Assembly: GCA_963920635.1 (NCBI GenBank)
Contig: OY987303.1
Location: forward strand, 43,213,223 to 43,277,222
Length of the DNA: 64,000 nt
DNA from: Pseudeuparius sepicola
Taxonomy: Eukaryota; Arthropoda; Insecta; Coleoptera; Anthribidae
Direction: 5' to 3'
The position numbers were made by a program, and so were the translations under genes. How positions within the stretch are numbered: the stretch's first letter is position 1; every line of letters begins with the position of its first letter. This document shows positions 1-10,020 of this stretch, piece after piece. Under the pieces are notes generated by a model that saw only the letters and a list, made by a program, of their open reading frames with translations, ran no database searches and was not told the origin of the DNA.

Positions 1-653
1 TTCGATCTTTTATTGGAATTGTTTCTTACGAAATTTAACCAATTGGCTTGGTTTTGAACATTGTCATAATCTTGACATAAATTAATAGCATTTTCAATAG
101 AAGCGGGTTTATTATTTAGAAGGTAAGAGCGATATGGCTCGTTTATACCTGCCATTAAACAGTTAAGGGCTTGTTCTTCATACATTTTGTTTTTTGTTTC
201 TTTAACCGTAACGTTATTTTCGTGAAGAGATATATGTTCCTTCAATTGTATTAACCGTTTTGTTATTTCATTAGCGTAATTTTCAATATTTTGACCTGGA
301 AATTGGTAAGAAGAGGTTAGCCTATTTTGGAGAGTAAGTTCAGACCTATTATCAGCGAATTTTTGTAAAAGCAGTGTCTTTAAGGTGGGCCAATCTTCGG
401 GATCATGCAAAATTATCTGCCTACGTGCGTCTCCTTGTATTTGAGACAAAACGAAATTGAAAAAAGTGTCATTTAAACTCACATCAGAAAATCTTAATTC
501 GTTTAGAAATTTTTCTGCTCGTTTTAAGAAAAAGTTCAACTCTTCGGTACCACCGCAAAATGTAGGGACAGTATTTTTTAACAAATTAAATTTCGCGTTA
601 ATATCATTGTAAGTCATTTGAACAGCATTGGACGATTCACCGTGTGTAGGCAT
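1..653 (-). CDS. gag: Gag, partial (LTR element C), runs off the left edge
   Basis: An open frame starts at the ATG at 653 and stays open to base 1, about 217 codons, so the protein is cut by the window edge. An in-frame stop lies upstream near 758, and the ATG at 653 is the first one after it. The protein reads like the capsid part of a Ty3/gypsy Gag: a short N-terminus (MPTHGESSN), then a helical capsid-like stretch with typical spacing (FLKRAEKFLNELRF, LKTLLLQKFADNRSEL, YANEITKRLIQLKE). No zinc knuckle is visible in the part present. It follows an LTR and a primer binding site on the same strand, which supports the call. Gag would form the particle that packages element RNA. Family identity beyond Ty3/gypsy is not certain. 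Confidence 0.8.
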   Translation of the reverse strand, partial: MPTHGESSNAVQMTYNDINAKFNLLKNTVPTFCGGTEELNFFLKRAEKFLNELRFSDVSLNDTFFNFVLSQIQGDARRQIILHDPEDWPTLKTLLLQKFADNRSELTLQNRLTSSYQFPGQNIENYANEITKRLIQLKEHISLHENNVTVKETKNKMYEEQALNCLMAGINEPYRSYLLNNKPASIENAINLCQDYDNVQNQANWLNFVRNNSNKRS

Positions 654-1059
654 CTCGTCTGGTTTTAAATATGGTGAAAACCTTTCAACTTTCTTTTCAA
701 TAAATTTCTTTCTTTCGATTTGTAGATCAATTTTTGCAAATAAAATATTACGGGTTGCTTAAACTATGACAGAGTCGCAATGAGAAATTCACACACTTTT
801 CTCACCCAAGATTTGTTCAAAAGCCGAGTCCTCGGTGTGCCTTAGTGGAACAGCTTCTGCTGGTGAAGTCTCTCTTGTAGTAGTGGTGCAGCGTGAAGAA
901 ATGTTCGTGGAAGTTGTCTCGGATGCCGTCCTTTTCCTTTGTGGATGCAGTGGAGGTTTTCCGATCTTGCTTCTTTTGGAGATCCGCGCCGAACGATAAA
1001 AATCGACCGTACTGTGCAATCCCGGCTTTTTGGCTTAAACGGAAGCTTGTACGTGCAGC
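654..1059 (-). other. 5' leader of element C
   Basis: This is the untranslated stretch between the primer binding site and the gag ATG of element C. A 76-codon open stretch at 789-1019 shows no family features and is probably chance. Packaging signals would be expected here but cannot be recognised by eye. Confidence 0.45.
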
Positions 1060-1079
1060 GGATCCTGTTCGCAGCGCCA
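1060..1079 (-). other. Primer binding site of element C
   Basis: Read on the minus strand, TGGCGCTGCGAACAGGATCC follows the LTR end directly. It begins with the TGG expected for pairing to the CCA end of a tRNA primer. The tRNA species was not identified with confidence. Confidence 0.65.
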
Positions 1080-1317
1080 GTTAAATGATGTACCCGATTG
1101 AGTAACTTTTAAAAAAGGTTTTTTATTTCTTTTCTACACACTAGATTACAAAGAGAGGTCTTAACATCAGGAATCTAAAATCTAGACTAACTTAAAAAGG
1201 CGAAGGTTGCTCCAAAAGTGCCTTCTTGTTTTTCACAGATAAGTGGATTCTTATCCTACCTAATGGGGTTGTTTATTTATCTAAACACAGATAAGGGAAT
1301 GTGGTGATTCCGTAATT
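1080..1317 (-). repeat. 5' LTR of element C (about 238 bp)
   Basis: The segment lies between the primer binding site and the point where element B's RNase H sequence breaks off. Its minus-strand start is AATTACGG and its end runs into TGGCGC. It holds an AATAAA polyadenylation signal. Its length is within a base or two of the 239-bp LTR of element A, and it abuts a CGCG (1318-1321) exactly as A does, so it is probably a related errantivirus-like family. The partner LTR is outside the window, so the boundary is inferred from one side only. Confidence 0.6.
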
Positions 1318-2447
1318 CGCGGAAGCAACGTACGACTCGCCCAAGCGGCAACCTTTTTTTCTCCGTCGACTATCTGGAACAAATGCGCTCCGAGCGCGAC
1401 ATCACTTGCGTCCACACACAGATTCCACGATAAGTCCGGTCGGGGGTGGTATAACATCGTCGCCGACTTCAGTAACGACTTAATCTCGTCAAAAGCGCAT
1501 TGCTCGGTTTTTCCCCATCGCCATGACTCCTTTTTACGTAATAATTTGGTTAGCGGTTCGCAAACGGCCGAAAAGTGAGGACAGAAATGCCTATCGAAAT
1601 TGCACAACCCTATAAATTTTTGCAGCTCCTTTACATTTCTCGGAACGCGGTAATCGGATACTGCTTGTACGCGGTCCTCCGATGGGTGAACTCCGTCGGG
1701 AGTTATCACGTATCCCACAAACTTAATTTCTGTTTTAAAAAAACAACATTTTTTTAAATTTAATTTTAGTCCGCATTCCACTACGCGTTTAAATATTTTC
1801 TCTAAGTGTACGAGGTGCTCTTCAAAAGTGTTCGAAAGCACTAGGACATCGTCTACATAACATAGCAAAAAACCCTTAAACTCTGCACCGAAAACTTTAT
1901 CTATGCATCTAACAAATGACGACACCGCCGTCGACAACCCAAAAGGCAACACGCGGAATTGGTAGGTTTTTTGGCCCACCATAAATCCTGTATATTTTTT
2001 AGAGTTATCTGACAGAGGTATTTGATAATAACCCATGGTGAAGTCTAACGTTGACATGAACTTACACCCGCTGATACGCATCAAGATTTCCTCTATCGGG
2101 GGAGGCATCTCGTATTCCTTTTGCATGATTTTATTTAGGTACCGGGCATCTAGGCAAACTCTGACCGTGTTATCTTTTTTCAGCGTAGTCATAATAGGGG
2201 ACACGTACGGGGTAGCGGCCCTTTCGATTATTCCCCAAGTCTCCATGACCCTAATAGCCCTATCCACCGCCTCCCTATGCGCTAGCGGCAATGGGTATGG
2301 TTTAATAAAAAACTCTTTATCTACCGATAGCTTTATTTCATGGCAATAGTTCTTTACCAACCCCGGTATGTCGGAGAAAGCCGCGCTATGCACCAGCAAA
2401 AACTCGCCGAATTTGCATTTTTGTTGTTTGTTCAGGAAAAAACATTC
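1318..2447 (-). pseudogene. pol: Element B pol, reverse transcriptase and start of RNase H (interrupted at both ends)
   Basis: The minus-strand frame carries Ty3/gypsy RT landmarks in order: RVCLDARYLNK, TLDFTMGYYQIPL, LPFGLSTAVSSF, then the catalytic box CYVDDVLVLS (YVDD). After these come the palm/thumb segment LKLNLKKCCFF and the RNase H opening LCVDASDVALGAHLFQ. Sequence identity to the family ends at AAWASRTLLP, where the element C LTR starts. The upstream end is the site of element A. There is no stop within the segment, so it looks young. RT copies the element RNA into DNA. It is not functional here because it is cut on both sides. Confidence 0.88.
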
Positions 2448-2451
2448 CGCG
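2448..2451. other. Target site duplication CGCG, left copy
   Basis: CGCG abuts the left LTR of element A, and the same four bases abut the right LTR at 10017-10020. A 4-bp duplication is what gypsy/errantivirus integrases make. Confidence 0.85.
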
Positions 2452-2690
2452 ACTTAACTTACGGGATCGGAACAAGACCTTTTTAAAAAATGCAAAGTTT
2501 TTTTATTGGCAACTAGTACAGAGTCTGATAGTCAAAAGTCGAAAAATGTGGAGCGCGATAGTTTATATAATTTAAGGAAAGCAGAATTCGCAAGATTTCA
2601 AGGTGTTCGAGAGTCCATCTAGACTCTGCTGAGTTTGTAGTTTCTACGGCGTAATTTCTATGATGAGGTAGCAACTTCTAGAACATAACT
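2452..2690 (-). repeat. 3' LTR of element A
   Basis: This 239-bp copy matches 9778-10016 at every position I compared. On the minus strand it contains a TATA-like ATTATATAAAC (about 2561-2571) and an AATAAA signal near its R/U5 part. Confidence 0.95.
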
Positions 2691-2700
2691 CCTCCCGCCT
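2691..2700 (-). other. Polypurine tract of element A
   Basis: The minus strand reads GGCGGGAGG directly before the 3' LTR start AGTTATG. This purine run would prime plus-strand DNA synthesis. The env stop codon sits at its upstream edge. Confidence 0.75.
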
Positions 2701-4364
2701 TAAGTGGAGACTTCCGGAGTAAACAGGATGGAAGGCGACGTTGTCTTCTCTTCTTTCTTCAAAATTTTGAATTTATTTTTCATTTTCCAAATAGTATAGG
2801 TGATCAGGATGATGACGATGCTTCCTACGGTGATCCATAATATCCGATCTATCGGAGTTGAAGTATCGATGTCGACTATGCTGATCGGGTTTGACGCTTG
2901 AATTTGTTTTTCCAATTGGTGAATATCTTGAAGGTTTACATTTTCGATTTTCAGGGGGCTTCTTCTTGTTTCGATCTTGATTATTGATGGATTTTGAATT
3001 TTAGGTATTAATAAAGGATTTCCAATGGTTTTTGTTTCTTTGTTACCAATTTCATAAGATTTGTATTGAAATGTACAGTTGTAGGGTATCTGAAGTAAGT
3101 TGTTGCCTTGTAGAGTATGAAACTTCTTTTCTGGACATGTAGAAGTGGCTTGAATTTCTTCTTCGCTGATTATTATGAAATATTTATTATTAATTTTATT
3201 GATGATAAATTTTGGTGGTACGATCGGAATTTGGTTGCATTGATTTGGATGACCATTTATTAAGGTGGTTATGCAGTCATTATTTTCTTGAATATTTTCT
3301 AGGTTACAGATGTATATTTCGTCAAGTTGCGGGCATGGTTCTTCCATGTATTGATGAGCCTTTTCTTCTAGGGCCAAGTAAGGTTTTGGGGGTACAATAA
3401 TTAGGTTTTTATCCGTAGGGATTGGAAATAAATGAAAATATTGAAAGGTACTAGGATGTATTATAGGGAATTCCATGGCAAATATTATATTATTTTCCGA
3501 AAAATGGCAATTAGTGTTAATTATTGAATACCAAGATTCTAATTTTATATTAAGAATTTCTTGTTTTTTATATTGATTAGAAAGTTCGTTCAAAATATCC
3601 ACAAGATTTCGCCTTGTCAAAATGTCGGGGTGTGCTACATGTAATTTTGAAAAGGTGACAGCATTCTCTAAATTATCTAGTAAAGTAATAATGATATTAG
3701 TATTTATAAAAATTTGTTCAACTATCGACATGTAGGTCGTATATCGGTAAAATTCATTGGTAATATTGGAGATATTGTTTTGGATTTCATTAACTAACTT
3801 TGCGATTTTCCTTTGATTGGAATTAATGTCTTCTATAATTTTAGATTGCTTTTGAATTAACTGTTTAGAAAGAGACATTTGTAAATTAACTTCTGAGACA
3901 ATTTTTTGTTGATTAGATTTTAGTAATTTTAAAGCATTATCATAGCGTTGACCGTCATTAGCATCCAGGGTGCCAAAAAGCCATTTTTGTACAGTGCCTG
4001 CTAAATTTACAAGACCTCGTCGTTTCCGTTTGTGATTAAAATTTAAATTTTCATATTTTTCGTTAAGTTCGATAATTAAAGGATATAAGTGTTCTGAAAT
4101 ATTACGAGAATTTCTAAGTAGAAAATTCCAACTTCCAAAGTCGAGTGAGGAATTAATGTTTTGAAAAATGTTTGTTATCCCATCAATTTGAGTTTTTATG
4201 TCTAGTAAATTTATATCATATAAGAAAACATGTTTACTTTTTATAACGCGAGCTTGGCCTAATTCAAAGGGGAGAATTCCGGGAGAGTTGATTTTGGATA
4301 TTTCTATTTTATTCTGAAATGTCACTATTATTTGCAGCAGAAGTAGAAGGATTCTCAGCTTCAT
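2700..4364 (-). CDS. env: Envelope fusion protein of element A (baculovirus F / errantivirus Env type)
   Basis: A 554-codon uninterrupted frame. The N-terminal hydrophobic run (LRILLLLLQIIVTF) looks like a signal peptide. A furin-type site RKRR at about residues 114-117 is followed by the hydrophobic, glycine-containing stretch GLVNLAGTVQKWLFG, the expected fusion-peptide position in this class I family. Heptad-rich coiled-coil sequence follows (SKQLIQKQSKIIEDINSNQ). A single membrane span (ILWITVGSIVIILITYTIW) lies near residue 510, with a short charged tail. It overlaps the end of the integrase frame by 56 bases, so in life it would be made from a spliced RNA. It is the only large coding segment of A apart from gag that shows no break. 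Whether it is expressed is unknown. Confidence 0.9.
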   Translation of the reverse strand: MKLRILLLLLQIIVTFQNKIEISKINSPGILPFELGQARVIKSKHVFLYDINLLDIKTQIDGITNIFQNINSSLDFGSWNFLLRNSRNISEHLYPLIIELNEKYENLNFNHKRKRRGLVNLAGTVQKWLFGTLDANDGQRYDNALKLLKSNQQKIVSEVNLQMSLSKQLIQKQSKIIEDINSNQRKIAKLVNEIQNNISNITNEFYRYTTYMSIVEQIFINTNIIITLLDNLENAVTFSKLHVAHPDILTRRNLVDILNELSNQYKKQEILNIKLESWYSIINTNCHFSENNIIFAMEFPIIHPSTFQYFHLFPIPTDKNLIIVPPKPYLALEEKAHQYMEEPCPQLDEIYICNLENIQENNDCITTLINGHPNQCNQIPIVPPKFIINKINNKYFIIISEEEIQATSTCPEKKFHTLQGNNLLQIPYNCTFQYKSYEIGNKETKTIGNPLLIPKIQNPSIIKIETRRSPLKIENVNLQDIHQLEKQIQASNPISIVDIDTSTPIDRILWITVGSIVIILITYTIWKMKNKFKILKKEEKTTSPSILFTPEVST

Positions 4365-5712
4365 TTTCCTGTAACAAAGGAGGTTGTTTTAGCTCCTTCA
4401 TATGAATTATTTCTTCTTTATTATTATTTTTGTTTTTTATTTTGAATTTATTATGTTCTAAAATTTCGATAATTACGTATGGACCTATAAATTTGTTGCT
4501 CTTTTTATTTCTGTTAAGGGGATTTTTCTTAAATACAATTTGATTAATTTTAAAAGTAGGATTTGTATTGCCCTTTGCATTTTTCGTATTAACAATCTTT
4601 TCTTTTTCTTTTATTAACCTCGTTTGGACGTCACCATATACGTGTTTTAATTTTTCCGCGTGATTTTCGACATAGTTTGAGAAGAAGTGTTTAGGAGTAA
4701 AAATTTCGGGGTTTCTTAAGTCCGTATGACCGTATACTAATTCAAAAGGCGTGAATGTCGTCGAACTGTGTATTGAGCAATTATAACCTAAAACGGCGTA
4801 ATTTATTAAGTCGGTTTCGTTAGGGAAAGATTCTTTTAAAATTCGCAGGTGTTCTATTATTGTGGAATGGAAACGTTCTACTATACTGTTTGACTCGTGG
4901 TGGCCTGGTGTAGTGAAATGAATATCTATTTTATGTAATTTTAATAATTCCTTAACCGTTTCATTATTGAATTCACGTCCATTGTCTAAAATGATCTGTT
5001 GAGGAGTACCAAAAGAACAAAAATATTTTACAAGAGCATCACATATGGTTGTAGCGGATTTTCCGGGAATTAATGTAGCTTGCGCGAATTTCGAGAAAGC
5101 GTCAACGAAAGTTAAATAGTTTCTGGTGTCATAATAGAACACATCGACATGAACTAACTGGAATGGTTTACAAGGAGTTTCAGTTAATACTTGAGGTACA
5201 TATGGAGGGTTTCTACCGTATTTGGTTCTCTGACAAATTTCGCATGCATTTATATATGCAGTAATATCGGACTTCATATTTATCCAAAAATAGTTTCTCT
5301 TTAAATAATTTAGTGTTTCTTGTATTCCGCGATGATTCTCTTTGTATTTTATGGTATTAATTAATTTTGTACATATTATCAGTTTGGGACCTAATCGATT
5401 GAAATGCTCTGAGTAAATATTTGAAAATTGTGTTATAAATTGCGAATGATTAAAATAAATGTGATACGTAGTGTTTGGTCTTAGATATTGTTTTAGAAAA
5501 TCTAGGATTAATTGCTCATTTGAAATTAAAGGAATTTTGACTGTCATAATTTTTTGGTGCAAGTAGTTTTCTTGTTCTACTGAAAGTTTATCGGCGTTAT
5601 TTTTGAAAATATGTATTCGTTTTATTATTGATAATTTCGTCCAAAATAGGTAAACTTTCATTACATATTTCTTTTGAGAGGGAATGGGCAGTTTCGTCAT
5701 CACTAATTTCAA
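4309..5712 (-). pseudogene. pol: Element A pol, integrase segment (separate frame)
   Basis: This frame holds the integrase of element A. A zinc-binding-like region has KENHRGIQE and CEICQRTK. The catalytic core shows the D,D-E pattern: HVDVFYYD, then IILDNGREFNN, then HHESNSIVERFH. A GPY/F-type C-terminal module (FIGPYVI) follows. The open frame begins at 5712, but true integrase sequence starts only after about 5610, where the upstream RT-RNase H frame ends. A frameshift therefore separates the two. The last 56 bases overlap env. Integrase would insert the DNA copy and make the 4-bp duplication. Confidence 0.88.
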
Positions 5713-6895
5713 TAGGTGCGTTATTTAATATTGTCGGTCTAGGTTTATCAGGAGGTCGGATTTGTATGTCGGAGTGAATTATTATCTTAGGTTTCGTTCG
5801 CGGGACGGCGTCAGCTGTGTGAGTGTCTGGCGTTAATGAACTTGCTTGGGTATTGTTTACATTACTGTTAGAAATTTCTTGGCTTGTACTGGGTAGTTCA
5901 AAATTTTCTGGGTTTTCTACATAGTTCCTTAAAAATTCGAAAGTTTCTTGATTTATATCTCCTGGATTATTGATAACAGATTGGGTTTCATGAATATTCA
6001 AATTTATACGAGAGAGTGCGTCGGCATTGGAGTTTAACTTTCCCTTTTTATAAACAATTTTGTAATCATACTCTTCTAATTTGAGACGCCAACGAACCAA
6101 TTTCGAATTGGGTTCTTTTAAATTAAAAAGCCACGTGAGGGGGCGATGATCGGTAACTATTGTAAATTTTCGACCATAGAGGTAGGGACGAAAGTACTTA
6201 CAAGCCCAAACAATGCTCAATAACTCTTTCTCAATAGTACTGTAATTTTGTTCACTGTCATTTAGGGTGCGTGAGGCATAGGCAATAGGTTTGTCTTGTC
6301 CAATGGTGCCTTGGGATAATACTGCGCCGATAGCGATGTTGGAAGCATCAGTAGTTAGAATGAATTCTTTGGAAAAGTCAGGATACTGTAATATCGGATC
6401 ATTACACAAAATTTTCTTACATGTGTTGAAAGCTTCTATGAATTTTTGACTATGAGTAACTTGAGCGTTCTTCTTTAAACAGAGAGTTAAAGGTTTAGTT
6501 ATTTTTGCGAAATCTTTAATAAAGCGGCGGTAATATCCAAGTAATCCAAGGAATGATTTTATTTCTTTTTGAGTTTTAGGAATGGGGAATTTTTGAATAC
6601 AGGAAATTTTTTCGGGATTGGGTTTCACTCCTTCTGATGTAATAATGTGTCCGAGGTAAGCAACAGTTTTTTGTAGAAAGTCGCATTTGTCAAGTTGTAC
6701 TTTAAAATTCGCGTCACGTAGTCTGTCGAAAACTTTTTTGAGATTAATTATATGTTCTTGGAGAGATGTACTGAAAACTATTATGTCATCTAAATATACG
6801 AGACAAATTTCGTTTGTTAAACCACGTAAAATATTATCTATTAATCTCTGAAATGTACTGGGTGCATTTTTAAGACCGAATGGCATTCGTAAGAA
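5597..6895 (-). pseudogene. pol: Element A pol, RT palm and RNase H segment
   Basis: The segment opens after an in-frame stop and runs from [15 protein letters not shown] through the catalytic [11 protein letters not shown] (YLDD) to the connection and RNase H domain ([48 protein letters not shown]). A low-complexity linker follows to the stop near 5597. It is in the same frame as 6896-7858, separated only by one stop codon. Its end marks a frameshift, at a run of A residues, before integrase. RT and RNase H together copy the RNA genome into DNA. Confidence 0.9.
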
Positions 6896-8190
6896 TTAAT
6901 AATGTCCAGAATCAGTAGAAAATGCAGTTTTGGGTACATCATTTTCGTCAACTTCAATTTGATGATAACCGGAGGCCAAATCGAGTGTTGTAAAGTAATT
7001 CGCACGTCCTAGTCTGTCTAATATGTCCGTTATGTTTGGAAGGGGATATTTGTCACTAATAGTTTTGTCATTTAACTTACGATAGTCGATGACTACTCGC
7101 CATTTCCTTTTTTTACTAGCGTCGAGTTTCTTTGGAACGATCCAGATTGGACTGCTCCACGGGGATGTGGATGGTTCAATAATTTTTTGTTGTAACATTT
7201 TATCTATTTGGGATTTTACTTCTTGTCGATGGATTTCGGGAAACCTATACGATTTAGTAAAAATAGGTTTTTCGTCTGTGAGATTAATTTTATGTTTGAC
7301 TTTATTTGTAAAGCTAAGAGGTATTTTTTCACAGTAAAAGATGTCCCTGTATGAATAACAAAGTTTACGTAAAGCGGACTTTTCTTCATAATTGCAATGA
7401 TCAAGTCTAATATTTTTTAAATTTTGTTTTAGTAGATTATCTTCAGTTTCTGAGAGTTCCGAATTATCTTCGATTTTGTCGATAAAGTTAATCTCATTAG
7501 GGTTTAAAATTTCAACGTCTAAAGGTTCAGTAATTATGACTTCAAAGGGTTCTAAATTTGGATTTATAATTGTTGTTGTCGCGAAATAATTTTGAATATC
7601 AACTAAAGCACGAGGGGATTCTAAATTGTTATCAAAATTATTGTAATCTAAAATACCGAGGCCATTTTTATAGCATACTGGAACTTTAACTATTTTTTGA
7701 GTTCGAGGTGGTATAATTAAAGAGTGATAACATTTTTGGAAATTTTTCTGTTGTTTTGAATTGGAGTTTTCCGAAAGTAGAGGTATTTGAACTTTGGGAG
7801 TCTTTAGTAATTTATTGTCGAGATCTATATTTGATCGTAGTCTTTTCAATAAGTCCATGCCAATAAGACCGTGATATTTTGGGGAAAAATCATAGATATA
7901 AAATTTATAAAATCGATTTACGTTAAAAATGTCGAAAAGTGGAATTATGGCAATTTCATTGTGAAAAGTAATATCGTGAGAGGTCTGAATACTAAAATCT
8001 TCATGAAAAATGCAATTACTGTAAAACTTATAAGCTACATCGGGGTTAATTATACTACGGGAACTACCTGTATCTATAAGGAATCTGGCATTAATTTCTG
8101 GAATTTCTATATACGTTAAATCGCTCTTATGTAGATGATTTAAGTTAATTATTACGTTGGGTTCTGTGGATTCGAAGCCTGGGAAAAATT
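6896..8190 (-). pseudogene. pol: Element A pol, protease and RT fingers, ended by a premature stop
   Basis: The pol frame is open from the frameshift region at the end of gag (about 8190) to a TAA at 6896-6898. The protease carries the aspartate signature LIDTGSS near 8060, well before the first ATG at 7858, so the frame must be entered by frameshift rather than by that ATG. RT follows with PWSSPIWIVPKK, RWRVVIDYRKLND and FTTLDLASGYHQI. The stop falls between the GYHQI and MPFGL blocks of RT, where the family reads through, so RT is cut in two. Confidence 0.88.
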
Positions 8191-9345
8191 TTCAAAACTT
8201 TCATAAGTTTCGTTCGGTACGAAATTTTCATCGGAGTTTTCATGGTAAAAATCGGGAAAAATTTCATCGGGATTTTCCGGGTTTTCGAGATTTTCGTCGA
8301 AGCTAAAATCTGCCTCTTCAATATTGTGAAGTTGTGGAGTTTGGTAATTTTTTGGAAAATTATTTCTGAATTGAGTTTGTATAGTAGGAATTCGTGATGT
8401 AGTAGACATCGGTTCAGGTTTATGTTGCGGAGTTATACCGGTGGGTTTAAAAACATTTCTGGAAGTGTTAGGGGCTCCAAATACTTGTTTATTGGTAAAA
8501 AATTTAGGGGAAGGCATATTCTGTCGAGGTTGGATGTTTATAGGTTGAGATGGGAATTGAGCTCTTTCGGGAAAATTTTGATTTTGGGAATAATTTTGAT
8601 TTTGCGAAAAATTGTTATTATTTGGCGGAAACATTGATTGTTGTCGTGGTGTTATAGCTTGTTGATTATTATAAGAATTCATTTTTGGAAAGTGTTGAGG
8701 ATTTTTATTTGGTAATGTTGAATTTTGGAAATTACTTGTTTGAGACTTTTGAAATAAAATAAAGTTTTCTTCTTCAATAACATACGATATTGCGAGTTCT
8801 AGACTGTCAGGATTTCTTAAACGAACCATATCTTGGATACGTCCAGATAGACCTCTTATAAAGGTTTTTAGTGAAAGTTCATCATAATTTTTAATTTTAA
8901 AAGCACGTTCTTCGTTAGTCATTTCCATTGAAATTATTTTAGAAGCGATGGAACTACGGCACTTTTGTAATCTCTGCCCAAAATTACGAAAAGATTCATT
9001 TTTGAAGGGTCGCGAAACAAGCATTTCTTGCACTAAGCAATCAAGGTTTCTTTGGTCACCGAAACTTAGTCTTAATAATTCTTTTAAATTTGCCCAATTT
9101 CTTACGTCAGGTCTACTACCAGCAATAACTAAAGCGTGTCCTGTTAATTTTCCAATAACAGCACGTATTAGGAAGGTATTTATGGGATCAGCGGGGTTTG
9201 CATTGGAATATGTGGAAATAAGAAAATCACAATGTTCTATAAAAATTTCGAGAGTGTGTGGGTCTCCATTAAAATTTGGAATTGTATCGACATACAATCT
9301 AAGCAGACTATAATTGATTTGTGCAGGTTGAGGTTGATTATTCAT
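8152..9345 (-). CDS. gag: Gag of element A
   Basis: A 397-codon frame starting at the ATG at 9345. The first 210 residues are capsid-like (IPNFNGDPHTLEIFIEHCDF, NWANLKELLRLSFGDQ, RPFKNESFRNFGQRLQ). The rest is rich in N, Q, P and F, with no CCHC zinc knuckle, as in many errantiviral Gags. The same frame is open upstream of the ATG for about 45 codons, including a run of SDSDSDS, but I found no in-frame ATG there. The C-terminus overlaps the pol frame in the -1 direction. Gag forms the particle and binds genomic RNA. Confidence 0.88.
   Translation of the reverse strand: MNNQPQPAQINYSLLRLYVDTIPNFNGDPHTLEIFIEHCDFLISTYSNANPADPINTFLIRAVIGKLTGHALVIAGSRPDVRNWANLKELLRLSFGDQRNLDCLVQEMLVSRPFKNESFRNFGQRLQKCRSSIASKIISMEMTNEERAFKIKNYDELSLKTFIRGLSGRIQDMVRLRNPDSLELAISYVIEEENFILFQKSQTSNFQNSTLPNKNPQHFPKMNSYNNQQAITPRQQSMFPPNNNNFSQNQNYSQNQNFPERAQFPSQPINIQPRQNMPSPKFFTNKQVFGAPNTSRNVFKPTGITPQHKPEPMSTTSRIPTIQTQFRNNFPKNYQTPQLHNIEEADFSFDENLENPENPDEIFPDFYHENSDENFVPNETYESFENFSQASNPQNPT
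8185..8191 (-). promoter_or_regulatory. Candidate -1 frameshift heptamer A_AAU_UUU (element A gag-pol)
   Basis: In the gag frame the minus strand reads GAA AAT TTT TCC near the end of gag, giving the X XXY YYZ pattern A AAT TTT. The pol frame is the -1 frame and is open from here. No strong downstream hairpin was obvious, so this remains a candidate. Confidence 0.5.
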
Positions 9346-9761
9346 GATTTCTTCTTCAATTGTACCAATACTATCACTATCACTATCACTTAAATCTAGA
9401 GAACGGAACGAGTTTGAAATATCTTCGAGTGAATCAATTTTGAAATTTAAAATTGAAACTTAAAATGAAATTGAACTTCTTAACCTAACTTAATTATATC
9501 TTTTGAAGTATTATATGCTCTAATATTTCGCAAGACGCAATCTTATGAATAGATTCAACTAGAAAAACATATACACTGGATTTCTAGGGACCTAAGACTG
9601 ACCTGTTTGCCACAGAAAGGACAAGGGAAAGGAAACACGGATTGGCCCTTACCTTGGTCTCTTCCTGGCTCTGCAGCTTCAATCGGATCTTGAAGTTCTT
9701 GTTTGTTGGGAGTTCGATACTCCAGAAGCGCGAGACCGATGGCGCCACGCAACTCAAACAA
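9346..9761 (-). other. 5' leader of element A
   Basis: Untranslated leader between the primer binding site and gag. A CACTAT micro-repeat lies near 9377-9392. An open stretch at 9555-9779 on the minus strand spans the leader and has no family features. Confidence 0.6.
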
Positions 9762-9779
9762 TCCGCACGACTGCGCCAC
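9762..9779 (-). other. Primer binding site of element A (tRNA-Ser type)
   Basis: The plus strand reads CCGCACGACTGCGCCA, matching the 3' end expected of an insect tRNA-Ser, whose acceptor stem begins GCAGTCG. The minus strand TGGCGCAGTCGTGCGG directly follows the LTR and shares its last T. A tRNA-Ser primer is known for several gypsy-group elements. Confidence 0.75.
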
Positions 9780-10016
9780 TTAACTTACGGGATCGGAACA
9801 AGACCTTTTTAAAAAATGCAAAGTTTTTTTATTGGCAACTAGTACAGAGTCTGATAGTCAAAAGTCGAAAAATGTGGAGCGCGATAGTTTATATAATTTA
9901 AGGAAAGCAGAATTCGCAAGATTTCAAGGTGTTCGAGAGTCCATCTAGACTCTGCTGAGTTTGTAGTTTCTACGGCGTAATTTCTATGATGAGGTAGCAA
10001 CTTCTAGAACATAACT
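9778..10016 (-). repeat. 5' LTR of element A
   Basis: 239 bp, identical by eye to 2452-2690, flanked on the right by CGCG (10017-10020). It would drive transcription of gag, pol and env on the minus strand. Confidence 0.95.
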
Positions 10017-10020
10017 CGCG

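Larger units (their letters stand above)
2452..10016 (-). mobile_element. Errantivirus-type (gypsy-like) endogenous retrovirus A
   Basis: A 7.56-kb element on the minus strand with identical 239-bp LTRs that begin AGTTATG and end in TAAGT, a 4-bp CGCG target duplication, a primer binding site matching the 3' end of tRNA-Ser, gag, pol, env and a polypurine tract. The order LTR-gag-pol-env-LTR and an Env with a furin-type site define the Errantivirus group. Identical LTRs imply recent insertion, yet pol carries a stop and a frameshift. It may therefore have been copied as a defective genome by intact relatives, or the breaks may be assembly errors. It sits inside pol of element B. Confidence 0.92.

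Noticed and set aside
789..1019. Short protein in the leader of element C
   Set aside because: It sits between the primer site and gag, shows no domain, and leaders of this type are non-coding.
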